DNA of 5,785 nucleotides from Akkermansiaceae bacterium. Lineage in GTDB: Bacteria > Verrucomicrobiota > Verrucomicrobiia > Verrucomicrobiales > Akkermansiaceae. Each line of letters begins with the position of its first letter. Within the stretch, counting starts at the first letter, position 1. A model generated the notes under the pieces. The model saw nothing but the letters and a program-made list of their open reading frames with translations. It searched no databases and was not told the DNA's origin. A program made the translations under genes and the position numbers. Positions 1 through 5,785 of this stretch are shown here, piece after piece. The stretch is taken from the NCBI GenBank assembly GCA_023300205.1, contig JALZVD010000143.1, positions 1 to 5,785 on the forward strand, in the 5' to 3' direction.

Positions 1-38
1 TCATGTCAGAGTCAGACATCCTCGGAATCGTAGGATAA
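1..38 (+). CDS. groES: Co-chaperonin GroES, C-terminal end only (partial)
   Basis: Codons from base 3 read MSESDILGIVG and end in TAA at 36-38; bases 1-2 are the tail of the preceding codon. GroES proteins characteristically end in an acidic-hydrophobic strand of the form E-x-D-[IV]-L-[AG]-[IV]-[VL], which this matches, and the next gene, 40 bp downstream on the same strand, is groEL, the usual partner in a groESL operon. GroES is the heptameric lid that caps the GroEL folding chamber in the cytoplasm. Everything upstream, including the promoter and any HrcA/CIRCE heat-shock operator, lies outside the window. The call rests on only eleven residues plus context, but the two agree well. Confidence 0.82.
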   Translation, partial: MSESDILGIVG

Positions 39-78
39 TCCAAGTAAACAATATTAAATATCAAATCTAAATAACATC

Positions 79-1734
79 ATGGCAAAACAACTACAATTTG
101 ACGAAAAAGCAAGACAAGCACTCCTACGCGGCGTCTCACACCTCGCTAAAGCAGTAAAAGCAACTCTAGGACCATCTGGCCGTAACGTCATCATCGACAA
201 AAAATTCGGATCACCAGTAATCACTAAAGACGGTGTCACCGTTGCTAAAGAAATCGAACTCGAATGCCCATATGAAAACATGGGAGCTCAGCTCATCAAA
301 GAAGTTTCTTCTAAGACCAATGACGTAGCCGGTGACGGAACTACTACTGCTACAGTACTCGCAGAAGCCATCTACAAAGAAGGCCTACGTAACGTAACTG
401 CAGGAGCTAACCCTATCTCACTACAACGCGGCATCCTTAAAGCTACTGAGGCGATCGTAGCCAAGCTCGCAGAGATCTCTAAACCAGTTTCAGAATCTAA
501 AGAAGTCGCTCAAGTCGCTACTGTCTCAGCGAACTGGGATACAGAAATCGGGAACATCATTGCTGAAGCAATGGACAAAGTAGGTAAAGACGGAACCATC
601 ACAGTCGAAGAAGCTAAAGGGATCGAAACAACACTCGACGTCGTTGAAGGAATGCAGTTCGACAAAGGCTACCTCTCACCATACTTCGTCACCAATCCAG
701 AGAGCATGGACTGCTCACTAGATAACGCACTCATCCTCATCCACGAGAAGAAAATCTCTAACCTTAAGGACATCCTCCCTATCCTAGAGAAAACAGCAAA
801 GACTGGTAAGCCACTCCTTCTCATCGCAGAAGACATCGAAGGTGAAGCTCTCACCGCTCTCGTTATCAACAAGCTCAAGGGCGTCCTCAATGTAGCAGCT
901 GTCAAAGCTCCTGGATTCGGTGACCGTCGTAAAGCTATGCTTGAAGACCTCGCTATCCTCACAGGTGGTAAGTGCATCACTGAAGACCTCGGCGTAAAAC
1001 TAGAAGACCTCGAGCTAGAAGACCTCGGATCTGCTAAGCGCGTCATCATCACCAAGGACGACACAACCATCGTCGAAGGTGAAGGTGGATCAGAAGCCAT
1101 CACTGGACGCGTAGGTCAGATCCGTCGTCAGATCGCTGACACAACATCAGACTACGACCGTGAGAAGCTCCAGGAGAGACTCGCTAAGCTAGCCGGTGGA
1201 GTTGCTATCATCAACGTTGGAGCTGCTACGGAAACAGAAATGAAAGAGAAGAAAGACCGCGTCGATGATGCGCTTCACGCTACTCGCGCAGCTGTTGAAG
1301 AAGGAATCGTCCCAGGAGGTGGCACAGCACTCATCCGCGCACTCGTTAAGTGCCAGGAGTCAGGATGCTGTGACTCAGCTTCTAATGAAGACGAGAAAAC
1401 AGGCATGGGCATCGTAGCCCGCGCCATCGAGTCACCACTCCGTCAGCTTGCTGCAAACGCAGGTCGCGAAGGTGCACTCATCGTTGACAAAGTTAAACTT
1501 GCAGAAGGTAATATCGGCTACAACGTAGCAACAGACGTATACGAAGACCTCATCGAAGCTGGTGTAGTTGACCCTACAAAGGTAACTCGATCAGCACTTC
1601 AGAATGCAGGATCTATCGCAGGTCTACTTCTCACCACTGAATGTCTCATCACAGACATCCCTGAGCCAGAAGCTGCCGGACATGACCACGGTCACGACCA
1701 CGGCGGAATGGGCGGAATGGGTGGCATGATGTAA
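79..1734 (+). CDS. groEL: Chaperonin GroEL (Hsp60), 551 aa, with a His-rich Gly-Met tail
   Basis: Complete ATP-dependent cytoplasmic group I chaperonin, the 14-subunit folding chamber that works with GroES. Signature elements are in order: TLGPSGRNV (29-37), ITKDG with Asp51, the ATP motif GDGTTT with Asp86, DKGYLSPYF in the apical domain (195-203), [19 protein letters not shown] (356-374), [13 protein letters not shown] with the catalytic Asp397, and PGGG (412-415). Approximate domains are equatorial 1-133 and 409-523, intermediate 134-190 and 375-408, and apical 191-374. Length is normal. Two oddities are seen. A cysteine-containing segment (Cys425, Cys430, Cys431) appears about four residues longer than the E. 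coli equivalent, and the tail places four histidines (535, 537, 539, 541) before the usual GGM repeats. The ATG at 79 matches the family N-terminus (MAKQLQF) but has no clear Shine-Dalgarno in its A/T-rich leader. It lies 40 bp after groES. Confidence 0.98.
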   Translation: MAKQLQFDEKARQALLRGVSHLAKAVKATLGPSGRNVIIDKKFGSPVITKDGVTVAKEIELECPYENMGAQLIKEVSSKTNDVAGDGTTTATVLAEAIYKEGLRNVTAGANPISLQRGILKATEAIVAKLAEISKPVSESKEVAQVATVSANWDTEIGNIIAEAMDKVGKDGTITVEEAKGIETTLDVVEGMQFDKGYLSPYFVTNPESMDCSLDNALILIHEKKISNLKDILPILEKTAKTGKPLLLIAEDIEGEALTALVINKLKGVLNVAAVKAPGFGDRRKAMLEDLAILTGGKCITEDLGVKLEDLELEDLGSAKRVIITKDDTTIVEGEGGSEAITGRVGQIRRQIADTTSDYDREKLQERLAKLAGGVAIINVGAATETEMKEKKDRVDDALHATRAAVEEGIVPGGGTALIRALVKCQESGCCDSASNEDEKTGMGIVARAIESPLRQLAANAGREGALIVDKVKLAEGNIGYNVATDVYEDLIEAGVVDPTKVTRSALQNAGSIAGLLLTTECLITDIPEPEAAGHDHGHDHGGMGGMGGMM

Positions 1735-1743
1735 CAACGTGCC

Positions 1744-1760
1744 GGAGACTTCCAGTCTCC
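1744..1760 (+). other. Short stem-loop after groEL
   Basis: GGAGACT (1744-1750) and AGTCTCC (1754-1760) form a perfect 7-bp stem with a 3-nt TCC loop, starting 9 bp after the groEL stop. It lacks a following T-tract, so it is not an intrinsic terminator by itself. It could protect the mRNA 3' end or act together with the stronger hairpin 25 bp downstream. Confidence 0.5.
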
Positions 1761-1785
1761 AAATCTACTCAACCAAACAAATCTC

Positions 1786-1825
1786 AAAGCCGATCATGGA
1801 GTAATCCATGATCGGCTTTTTCTTT
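1786..1825 (+). terminator. Rho-independent terminator of the groESL operon
   Basis: GCCGATCATGGA (1789-1800) pairs perfectly with TCCATGATCGGC (1805-1816), giving a 12-bp stem closed by a GTAA loop (GNRA type). Three As precede the stem and TTTTTCTTT follows it (1817-1825), so the stem can be extended by A-T pairs. This is a canonical intrinsic terminator for transcription from groEL, 52 bp after its stop codon. The next gene, 96 bp further on in the same direction, therefore probably has its own promoter. Confidence 0.92.
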
Positions 1826-1911
1826 CTAAAGAGTTCCCCTCCTCCAACCTTAAAGCCATATCCATAAGTAATGTCTGGCATAGCAAATCAAATTAGTTGT
1901 ATCTTTCCTCC

Positions 1912-3699
1912 ATGCAAACAAATCAAAAACTAGCACTCCTACGTGCCGAAATGGCCAAAGAAGGAATCGATGCCTACATCGTCTCAAACACAGACCCTCA
2001 TCACAACGAATACGTAGCAGACCGCTGGCAATGCCGCGCTTGGCTATCAGGCATGAAAGGCTCCGCTGGCACAGTAGTCGTCACAGCTGAATGGGCCGGA
2101 CTCTGGACAGACAGCAGATACTATGAAGCCGCTGAAGCAGCTCTCCAAGAATCAGAAATAGAACTCATCCGTATGAGCGACATCGGGGTAGACCCCATCG
2201 ACGTCTGGCTAAAATCTAACCTCTCAGCAGAACAAACCATCGGATTCAACGGAGCAGAAACAGATCTAAAACAAGCCCGCTCCTGGATCAAAAGCCTCAA
2301 ACAAGCACTCCTAAAAACCCGCTCAGACATCGACCTCATTGACCTTATCTGGCAAGATCGCCCAGAAGCACCAAAAGGAACACTCTTCCTCGTCGAGGAC
2401 TCCTACGCTGGCAAAACCATCCAACAAAAAATCACCGAAGTCCGCGAACAAATGAAAACCACCGGAGCCGAAGCCTACCTCCTAGGACGCACCGATGAAT
2501 CATGCTGGCTACTCAACTTCCGCGGCACAGACATCGACAGTTCACCAACCCCCTACTGCTACACCCTCATCACCCCTGACTCCGTCATCTTCTACATCGA
2601 CCCAGAAAAACTCACCCCCACTTCCACCCAAAAGTTCAAAGCAGCAGGCATAACCATCAAAAAATACAGCTCCATAGTCCAAGACCTACAAGAACTCGAT
2701 GCCTCAATCCGTATCCTCATCGCCCCAAACTACATCAGCTACAAACTCACCCAAGCCCTAAAGCATTGCCTACAGATCGAATCCCGCCCCATCGTCACCG
2801 ACCTCAAAGCAATCAAAAACGAAACCGAAGTCACCCACCTCAAGCAAGCTATGATCATCGATGGCGCAGCCCTCGTAAAATTCTACACCTGGCTCTACTC
2901 CCGCCTAAATAACGGAGAACCAGTCAGTGAACTATCAGCAAGCCACAAACTCGAAGCCTGTCGCGCAGAATTCGACTCCTTCCGTCATATCAGCTTCGAA
3001 TCCATCATGGGATACGGCCCAAACGGTGCTCTAAATCACTACGCAGTAGATGAATCAACCGATCAACCACTAAGCTCAGAAAATATCTTCCTCATAGACT
3101 CAGGCGGAAACTACCTCCAAGGTACCACAGACACCACCCGAACCATTCCCCTAGGTGAAACTACTCAACAACAAAAAGAAGACTACACCGCCGTCCTCCA
3201 CAGCATGTTAGACCTCCTCACCCTAGAATTCGCAGAAGGCTCCACCGGAGCCCAACTAGACGGAGTCTGCCGCCTCGCACTCTGGAAATATGGCAAAAAC
3301 TTCAAGCACGGAACCGGTCACGGAGTCGGCTTCGGACTCGAAGTACATGAAGGCCCACAAGGAATCTCAGGGATGACCACAGAGAAAATGAAACTCGGCA
3401 TGATCACCACTATCGAACCGGGTTGCTATCGCACAGGCCAGCACGGCATCCGTATCGAAAACATGGTCCACACCACCATCAGCCACGAGACTGAATTCGG
3501 CAGATTCTTCAAATTCGAAAACCTAACATTCTGCCCCATCAACACAGACCTCATCGACAAATCCATACTCCCACAACACCACATCGATTGGTTAAATCAA
3601 TATCACACAGAAGTATTCCGCAAGCTATCACCTCTTCTAACAGCAGAAGAACAAACATGGCTCAAACACGAGTGTAGACCGATTGAGAACGCTGTATAA
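1912..3699 (+). CDS. pepP: Xaa-Pro aminopeptidase, three-domain XPNPEP1-like M24B family, 595 aa
   Basis: Dimetal aminopeptidase that removes an N-terminal residue preceding proline. Two creatinase-like N-terminal domains (about 8-135 and 150-310) precede the M24 'pita-bread' domain (about 315-530) and a C-terminal M24_C segment (about 535-595, with DWLNQYH). The metal ligands are all visible: Asp396 in LIDSGG, Asp407 in GTTDTTRT, His470 in HGTGHGVG, Glu502 in TIEPG and Glu516 in IRIEN. His466 and His479 (VHEGPQG) match the family's active-site histidines. Length and the HGTGHGVG...VHEGP block resemble the ~600-aa eukaryotic cytosolic form more than the ~440-aa E. coli PepP. No signal peptide is seen, so a cytoplasmic location is inferred. 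I chose the ATG at 1912; an in-frame TTG at 1897 would add only MYLSS. No Shine-Dalgarno precedes it; the ATG follows TTTCCTCC directly. The gene stands alone between terminators. Confidence 0.93.
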   Translation: MQTNQKLALLRAEMAKEGIDAYIVSNTDPHHNEYVADRWQCRAWLSGMKGSAGTVVVTAEWAGLWTDSRYYEAAEAALQESEIELIRMSDIGVDPIDVWLKSNLSAEQTIGFNGAETDLKQARSWIKSLKQALLKTRSDIDLIDLIWQDRPEAPKGTLFLVEDSYAGKTIQQKITEVREQMKTTGAEAYLLGRTDESCWLLNFRGTDIDSSPTPYCYTLITPDSVIFYIDPEKLTPTSTQKFKAAGITIKKYSSIVQDLQELDASIRILIAPNYISYKLTQALKHCLQIESRPIVTDLKAIKNETEVTHLKQAMIIDGAALVKFYTWLYSRLNNGEPVSELSASHKLEACRAEFDSFRHISFESIMGYGPNGALNHYAVDESTDQPLSSENIFLIDSGGNYLQGTTDTTRTIPLGETTQQQKEDYTAVLHSMLDLLTLEFAEGSTGAQLDGVCRLALWKYGKNFKHGTGHGVGFGLEVHEGPQGISGMTTEKMKLGMITTIEPGCYRTGQHGIRIENMVHTTISHETEFGRFFKFENLTFCPINTDLIDKSILPQHHIDWLNQYHTEVFRKLSPLLTAEEQTWLKHECRPIENAV

Positions 3700-3716
3700 A
3701 TAAAATGAATCATAAC

Positions 3717-3743
3717 TCAGTCAGCTAATGATCAGCTGGCTGA
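3717..3743. terminator. Imperfect hairpin between convergent genes, possible weak bidirectional terminator
   Basis: TCAGTCAGCT (3717-3726) pairs with AGCTGGCTGA (3734-3743) over 10 bp with one G-T wobble and a 7-nt loop. It is the only clear structure in the 68-bp gap between the aminopeptidase stop (3699) and the stop of the opposing YggS-like gene (3768). No T-run follows on the + strand. On the - strand the sequence after the stem is moderately T-rich (GTTATGATTCATTTTATTT), so termination of the hemB-yggS transcript is the likelier role. Confidence 0.5.
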
Positions 3744-3767
3744 CACACATTCATCCAAGCCCAATCT

Positions 3768-4445
3768 CTACCTACCTCCAAAAATACTCGTCCCCACCCG
3801 CACATAAGTCGCTCCCTCAGCGATGGCTGTCTCGAAGTCACCACTCATCCCCATACTTAAATGCGGAAGCTTCACTCCATGGGCCAACTCTAACTTATCT
3901 CTCAATTTAGCCACCTTCCTAAACCAAACTCTCGCATCTTCAGAATTCACCACTGCAGGAGGAATACACATCAAGCCCACTATCTTCAAACTCGCTAAAT
4001 CTAACAACTCAGAAAAACTCACCTCCAGCTCCTCCACACTAAACCCACCCTTACTCTCTTCAGCACCTATATTCACCTGCAGAAGCACAGACGGCACTAT
4101 CTTCATATCAGCTGCCACATTACTCGTGTATCTCGCCAACTTAAGAGAATCAACACTATGAATCACATCAAATAGCCCCAGCACCTTCCTCACCTTATTC
4201 CGCTGCAAACCACCAATATAATGCCATTCCAACTCATCAGAAAGAACCGGAATCTTATCCTGACCTTCCTGTAACTTGTTCTCACCAAAGACCTCCTGCC
4301 CCGCATCCACAGCCTTCTGCACATGCTCCGCTGGCCAAGTCTTACTCACCGCGATCAACTCCACCTCACCTGCATCTCTCCCCGCAACTTCACAAGCCCT
4401 AGAGACCCGTGACCTTATCTCTATTAGATTATCCGCTACACTCAT
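3768..4445 (-). CDS. yggS: YggS/PLPBP-family pyridoxal phosphate homeostasis protein, 225 aa
   Basis: Cytoplasmic single-domain TIM-barrel protein that binds pyridoxal 5'-phosphate and helps balance free PLP and amino-acid pools; the family has no established enzymatic reaction. Family motifs are clear: AVSKTWP with the PLP-binding Lys35, FGENKLQEG (about 53-61), WHYIGGLQRNKVR (about 74-86), HSVDS, LLQVNIGAEESKGGF, GLMCIPP, and the C-terminal phosphate-binding block LSMGMSGDFETAIAEG followed by VRVGTSIFGGR at the very end. Length is typical. The start is ATG at 4445, which has AAAGGA 7 nt upstream; a GTG at 4448 would add one residue but leaves only 4 nt of spacing. The gene begins 4 bp after the hemB stop on the same strand, so co-transcription and translational coupling are likely. 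Its neighbour hemB is not the proC/sepF context common elsewhere. Confidence 0.94.
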   Translation of the reverse strand: MSVADNLIEIRSRVSRACEVAGRDAGEVELIAVSKTWPAEHVQKAVDAGQEVFGENKLQEGQDKIPVLSDELEWHYIGGLQRNKVRKVLGLFDVIHSVDSLKLARYTSNVAADMKIVPSVLLQVNIGAEESKGGFSVEELEVSFSELLDLASLKIVGLMCIPPAVVNSEDARVWFRKVAKLRDKLELAHGVKLPHLSMGMSGDFETAIAEGATYVRVGTSIFGGR

Positions 4446-4449
4446 CACT

Positions 4450-5418
4450 CTATCCTTTCAACCAACCAGCCACATCCTTCGCAAAATAACTCAAAATAAT
4501 ATCCGCACCAGCACGCTTAATCCCTGTCAGACTCTCCAATACCACCGCCTTCTCATCCACCCATCCTGCCTTCGCCGCACTCTTTATCATCAAATACTCA
4601 CCACTCACCTGATACGCCGCCACCGGCAACGTAGTAGTCTGCTTCATCCTATAAATAATATCCAAGTAAGCCCCAGCCGGCTTTACCATCACCATATCAG
4701 CCCCCTCCTCTTCATCTAAGATCGTCTCCCTAATAGACTCGCTCACATTCGCGTAATCCATCTGATACGTCTTCTTATCTCCCCCCTTAGGCGCAGAGTC
4801 CAAAGCCCCACGGAACGGCCCATAATAAGCCGATGCATACTTCGCTGTATAAGATAAAATACTCACATCAGCATACCCTGCCTCATCAAGACCAGATCGT
4901 ATAGCAGCCACTCTCCCATCCATCATATCACTAGGTGACACAATATCCGCACCAGCCTTCGCATGACAAACCGCCTGCTTCACTAAAATCTCCACAGTCT
5001 CATCATTCACAATCTCTCCCTCTCTAACAACCCCGTCATGACCATCAGAATTATAAGGATCAAGCGCCACATCAGTCACCACCACTAAATCTGGATACTC
5101 CGCCTTCAGCCCCTTAATCGCACGAGGAATCAACCCCGCATCATTCCAGCACTCATCCGCCGTCTTATTCTTAAGAGAACCATCCACAGCCGGAAAAAGA
5201 ACCACCGCAGGAACGCCCAGCGCATAAGCCTCACCTGCCTCCTTCACCAACCCAGCCATCGACCACCGCCTACACCCAGGCATCGCATCGATCACCTCAT
5301 CCTCACTCCCCTCATGCACAAACAAAGGATAAATGAAATCGCTCGCACTCAAGCTGATCTCTCTAACCAAATTCCTTACCCCTACGGACTTCCTATTTCT
5401 TCTAGGTCTATGATGCAT
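4450..5418 (-). CDS. hemB: Delta-aminolevulinic acid dehydratase (porphobilinogen synthase), 322 aa
   Basis: Condenses two 5-aminolevulinate molecules to porphobilinogen, the first common step of heme and other tetrapyrroles; cytoplasmic, usually octameric. The N-terminus HRPRRNRK and the block DFIYPLFVHEG (27-37) are typical, as are VSPSDMMDGR (160-169), YTAKYASAYYGPFR with Schiff-base Lys193, MVMVKPAGAYLD with Schiff-base Lys246, and YQVSGEY (269-275). The metal region reads DVALD...DGHDG (116-129): Asp120 and Asp128 replace the cysteines of zinc enzymes, so this is the zinc-independent class, probably magnesium-stimulated. Length is normal. I chose ATG at 5418 because it gives the family N-terminus. 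An in-frame GTG at 5466 would add 16 unconserved residues and would lie in the likely promoter. The ATG is preceded directly by AAAAAGGG, without normal Shine-Dalgarno spacing. yggS follows immediately. Confidence 0.97.
   Translation of the reverse strand: MHHRPRRNRKSVGVRNLVREISLSASDFIYPLFVHEGSEDEVIDAMPGCRRWSMAGLVKEAGEAYALGVPAVVLFPAVDGSLKNKTADECWNDAGLIPRAIKGLKAEYPDLVVVTDVALDPYNSDGHDGVVREGEIVNDETVEILVKQAVCHAKAGADIVSPSDMMDGRVAAIRSGLDEAGYADVSILSYTAKYASAYYGPFRGALDSAPKGGDKKTYQMDYANVSESIRETILDEEEGADMVMVKPAGAYLDIIYRMKQTTTLPVAAYQVSGEYLMIKSAAKAGWVDEKAVVLESLTGIKRAGADIILSYFAKDVAGWLKG
4453..4458 (-). promoter_or_regulatory. Ribosome binding site of yggS inside the end of hemB
   Basis: Read on the - strand, AAAGGA forms the last two sense codons (Lys-Gly) of hemB and sits 7 nt before the ATG at 4445. 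It is the best Shine-Dalgarno site in the window and decides the yggS start in favour of ATG over the GTG one codon upstream. Its position implies that ribosomes finishing hemB can reinitiate on yggS. Confidence 0.7.
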
Positions 5419-5446
5419 CCCTTTTTCTAAATCACACAGCCCCCCA

Positions 5447-5476
5447 TGTATAGCAGAAACCCCCACTTGTTGTGAC
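5447..5476 (-). promoter_or_regulatory. Candidate sigma-70-type promoter for hemB-yggS
   Basis: On the - strand, GTCACA (5476-5471, four of six matches to TTGACA) is followed after 18 bp by TATACA (5452-5447), which is preceded by TGC as an extended -10. The start point would fall near 5440, giving a leader of about 20 nt before the hemB ATG at 5418. This is inferred by eye from consensus resemblance only. Confidence 0.38.
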
Positions 5477-5506
5477 TTGTAAATCCACCATTTTCTGAAA
5501 TATTAC
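5477..5506 (+). promoter_or_regulatory. Candidate promoter for the AEC transporter gene
   Basis: TTGTAA (5477-5482) and TATTAC (5501-5506) are separated by 18 bp on the + strand. Transcription would start about 5 nt before the ATG at 5517, so the mRNA would be almost leaderless, which fits the absence of a Shine-Dalgarno site. The -35 element abuts that proposed for hemB on the other strand. Consensus match is partial. Confidence 0.3.
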
Positions 5507-5516
5507 CCTCCTTCAA

Positions 5517-5785
5517 ATGATTGACCACATCCTCAACGTTCTCATCGCTGCATTACCAGTATACTTTATCGTACTTATCGGCGTAGGCCTGCGCAAAGGA
5601 AAAGTCATCGACAGCTACATCGACTCAGGAATCACCAAACTCCTCCTCAACGTCCTCCTACCCTGCTTCATCTTCCATAACATCCTTGGCAGTAAAGTCG
5701 CATCTAACCTCTCCCAGGTCGCGCTACTAGCCACCATCGGAGCCTCCATCATCATCATCTCACTCGCCATCACCTATGCGCTCTC
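5517..5785 (+). CDS. AEC-family (auxin efflux carrier-like) membrane transporter, N-terminal 89 codons (partial)
   Basis: An open frame runs from ATG 5517 to the window edge without a stop. The product begins MIDHILNVLIAALPVYFIVL and is strongly hydrophobic, with likely membrane segments at about 5-25, 40-58 and 67-89. The pattern PVYFIVLIGVGLRKGKVID, then a short polar stretch, then KLLLNVLLPCFIFHNI is characteristic of the Mem_trans/AEC permease family, where the second helix carries a conserved N-x-x-L-P. Such proteins are inner-membrane carriers, often for organic acids such as malate, but the substrate cannot be read from this fragment. Family members are usually about 300-320 aa, so roughly 70% is missing. 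It is transcribed divergently from hemB, 98 bp away; no Shine-Dalgarno precedes the ATG (CCCTCCTTCAA instead). Confidence 0.82.
   Translation, partial: MIDHILNVLIAALPVYFIVLIGVGLRKGKVIDSYIDSGITKLLLNVLLPCFIFHNILGSKVASNLSQVALLATIGASIIIISLAITYAL

Noticed and set aside
54..281. 75-codon - strand frame over the groEL start
   Set aside because: Antisense to conserved groEL codons, with no family resemblance and no start signal.
1000..1027. Tandem 13-bp repeat CTAGAAGACCTCG in groEL
   Set aside because: It encodes [10 protein letters not shown], which has the normal length for this part of GroEL; the repeat reflects preferred codons for a recurring Glu-Asp-Leu and not an expansion.
669..1103. 144-codon open frame on the - strand inside groEL
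   Set aside because: It lies wholly antisense to a certain gene, its product is a low-complexity Ser/Arg-rich sequence without recognisable domains, and it results from C/A-biased third positions in groEL that remove stops on the other strand.
1826..1911. Promoter for the aminopeptidase gene
   Set aside because: A promoter is expected after the groESL terminator, but the candidates I tried (CATAGC at 1879-1884, or TATCTT at 1900-1905) have no convincing -35 partner at proper spacing, so I do not annotate one.
2121..2339. 72-codon - strand frame inside the aminopeptidase gene
   Set aside because: Antisense shadow of a conserved coding region; composition explained by the overlying codons.
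3728..4161. Two + strand frames (3728-3910 and 3823-4161) opposite yggS
   Set aside because: Both overlap conserved yggS motifs on the other strand, and the products look like random Ser/Pro/Leu-rich translation.
4276..4719. 147-codon + strand frame across yggS and hemB
   Set aside because: It crosses the junction of two well-supported genes on the other strand and has no recognisable domain; strong strand composition bias explains its openness.
5419..5466. 16-residue N-terminal extension of HemB from GTG 5466
   Set aside because: The added residues do not resemble the HemB family, and the GTG falls in the spacer of the candidate promoter; ATG 5418 gives the normal N-terminus.

Overview
This window is an ordinary bacterial chromosomal segment with housekeeping genes. 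The GroEL N-terminus ([18 protein letters not shown]), the absence of strong Shine-Dalgarno sites at most starts, a eukaryote-like three-domain aminopeptidase P and a zinc-independent type HemB together suggest the Planctomycetes-Verrucomicrobia-Chlamydiae group, perhaps a marine Verrucomicrobium. This is an inference from motif memory and not a phylogeny.

Layout, left to right. (1) Bases 1-38 hold the last 11 codons of groES, followed 40 bp later by a complete groEL (79-1734) on the + strand. The operon ends in two stem-loops, the second a textbook rho-independent terminator with a GNRA-type tetraloop (1786-1825). (2) A + strand M24 metallopeptidase, X-Pro aminopeptidase of the XPNPEP1 type, occupies 1912-3699. 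(3) A short convergent junction (3700-3767) carries an imperfect hairpin. (4) On the - strand, hemB (5418-4450) is followed, almost without a gap, by a YggS/PLPBP-family gene (4445-3768). Its ribosome binding site lies inside the last two codons of hemB, so the two look like a translationally coupled pair. (5) A 98-bp divergent intergenic region separates hemB from the first 89 codons of an AEC-family (auxin efflux carrier-like) membrane transporter, which runs off the right edge on the + strand.

Functionally, GroES/GroEL fold proteins, aminopeptidase P trims Xaa-Pro peptides, and HemB makes porphobilinogen for tetrapyrroles. The YggS-like protein buffers pyridoxal phosphate, the cofactor of the HemL aminotransferase that acts just before HemB in the C5 pathway.

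I see no mobile element, CRISPR array, tRNA, rRNA, defence system or recognisably new system. The points worth a second look are modest: a histidine-rich GroEL tail, a cysteine-bearing insertion in GroEL, a strong C-over-G excess on the + strand that persists whichever strand is coding, and unusual translation start contexts. No gene-free stretch exceeds 300 bp.
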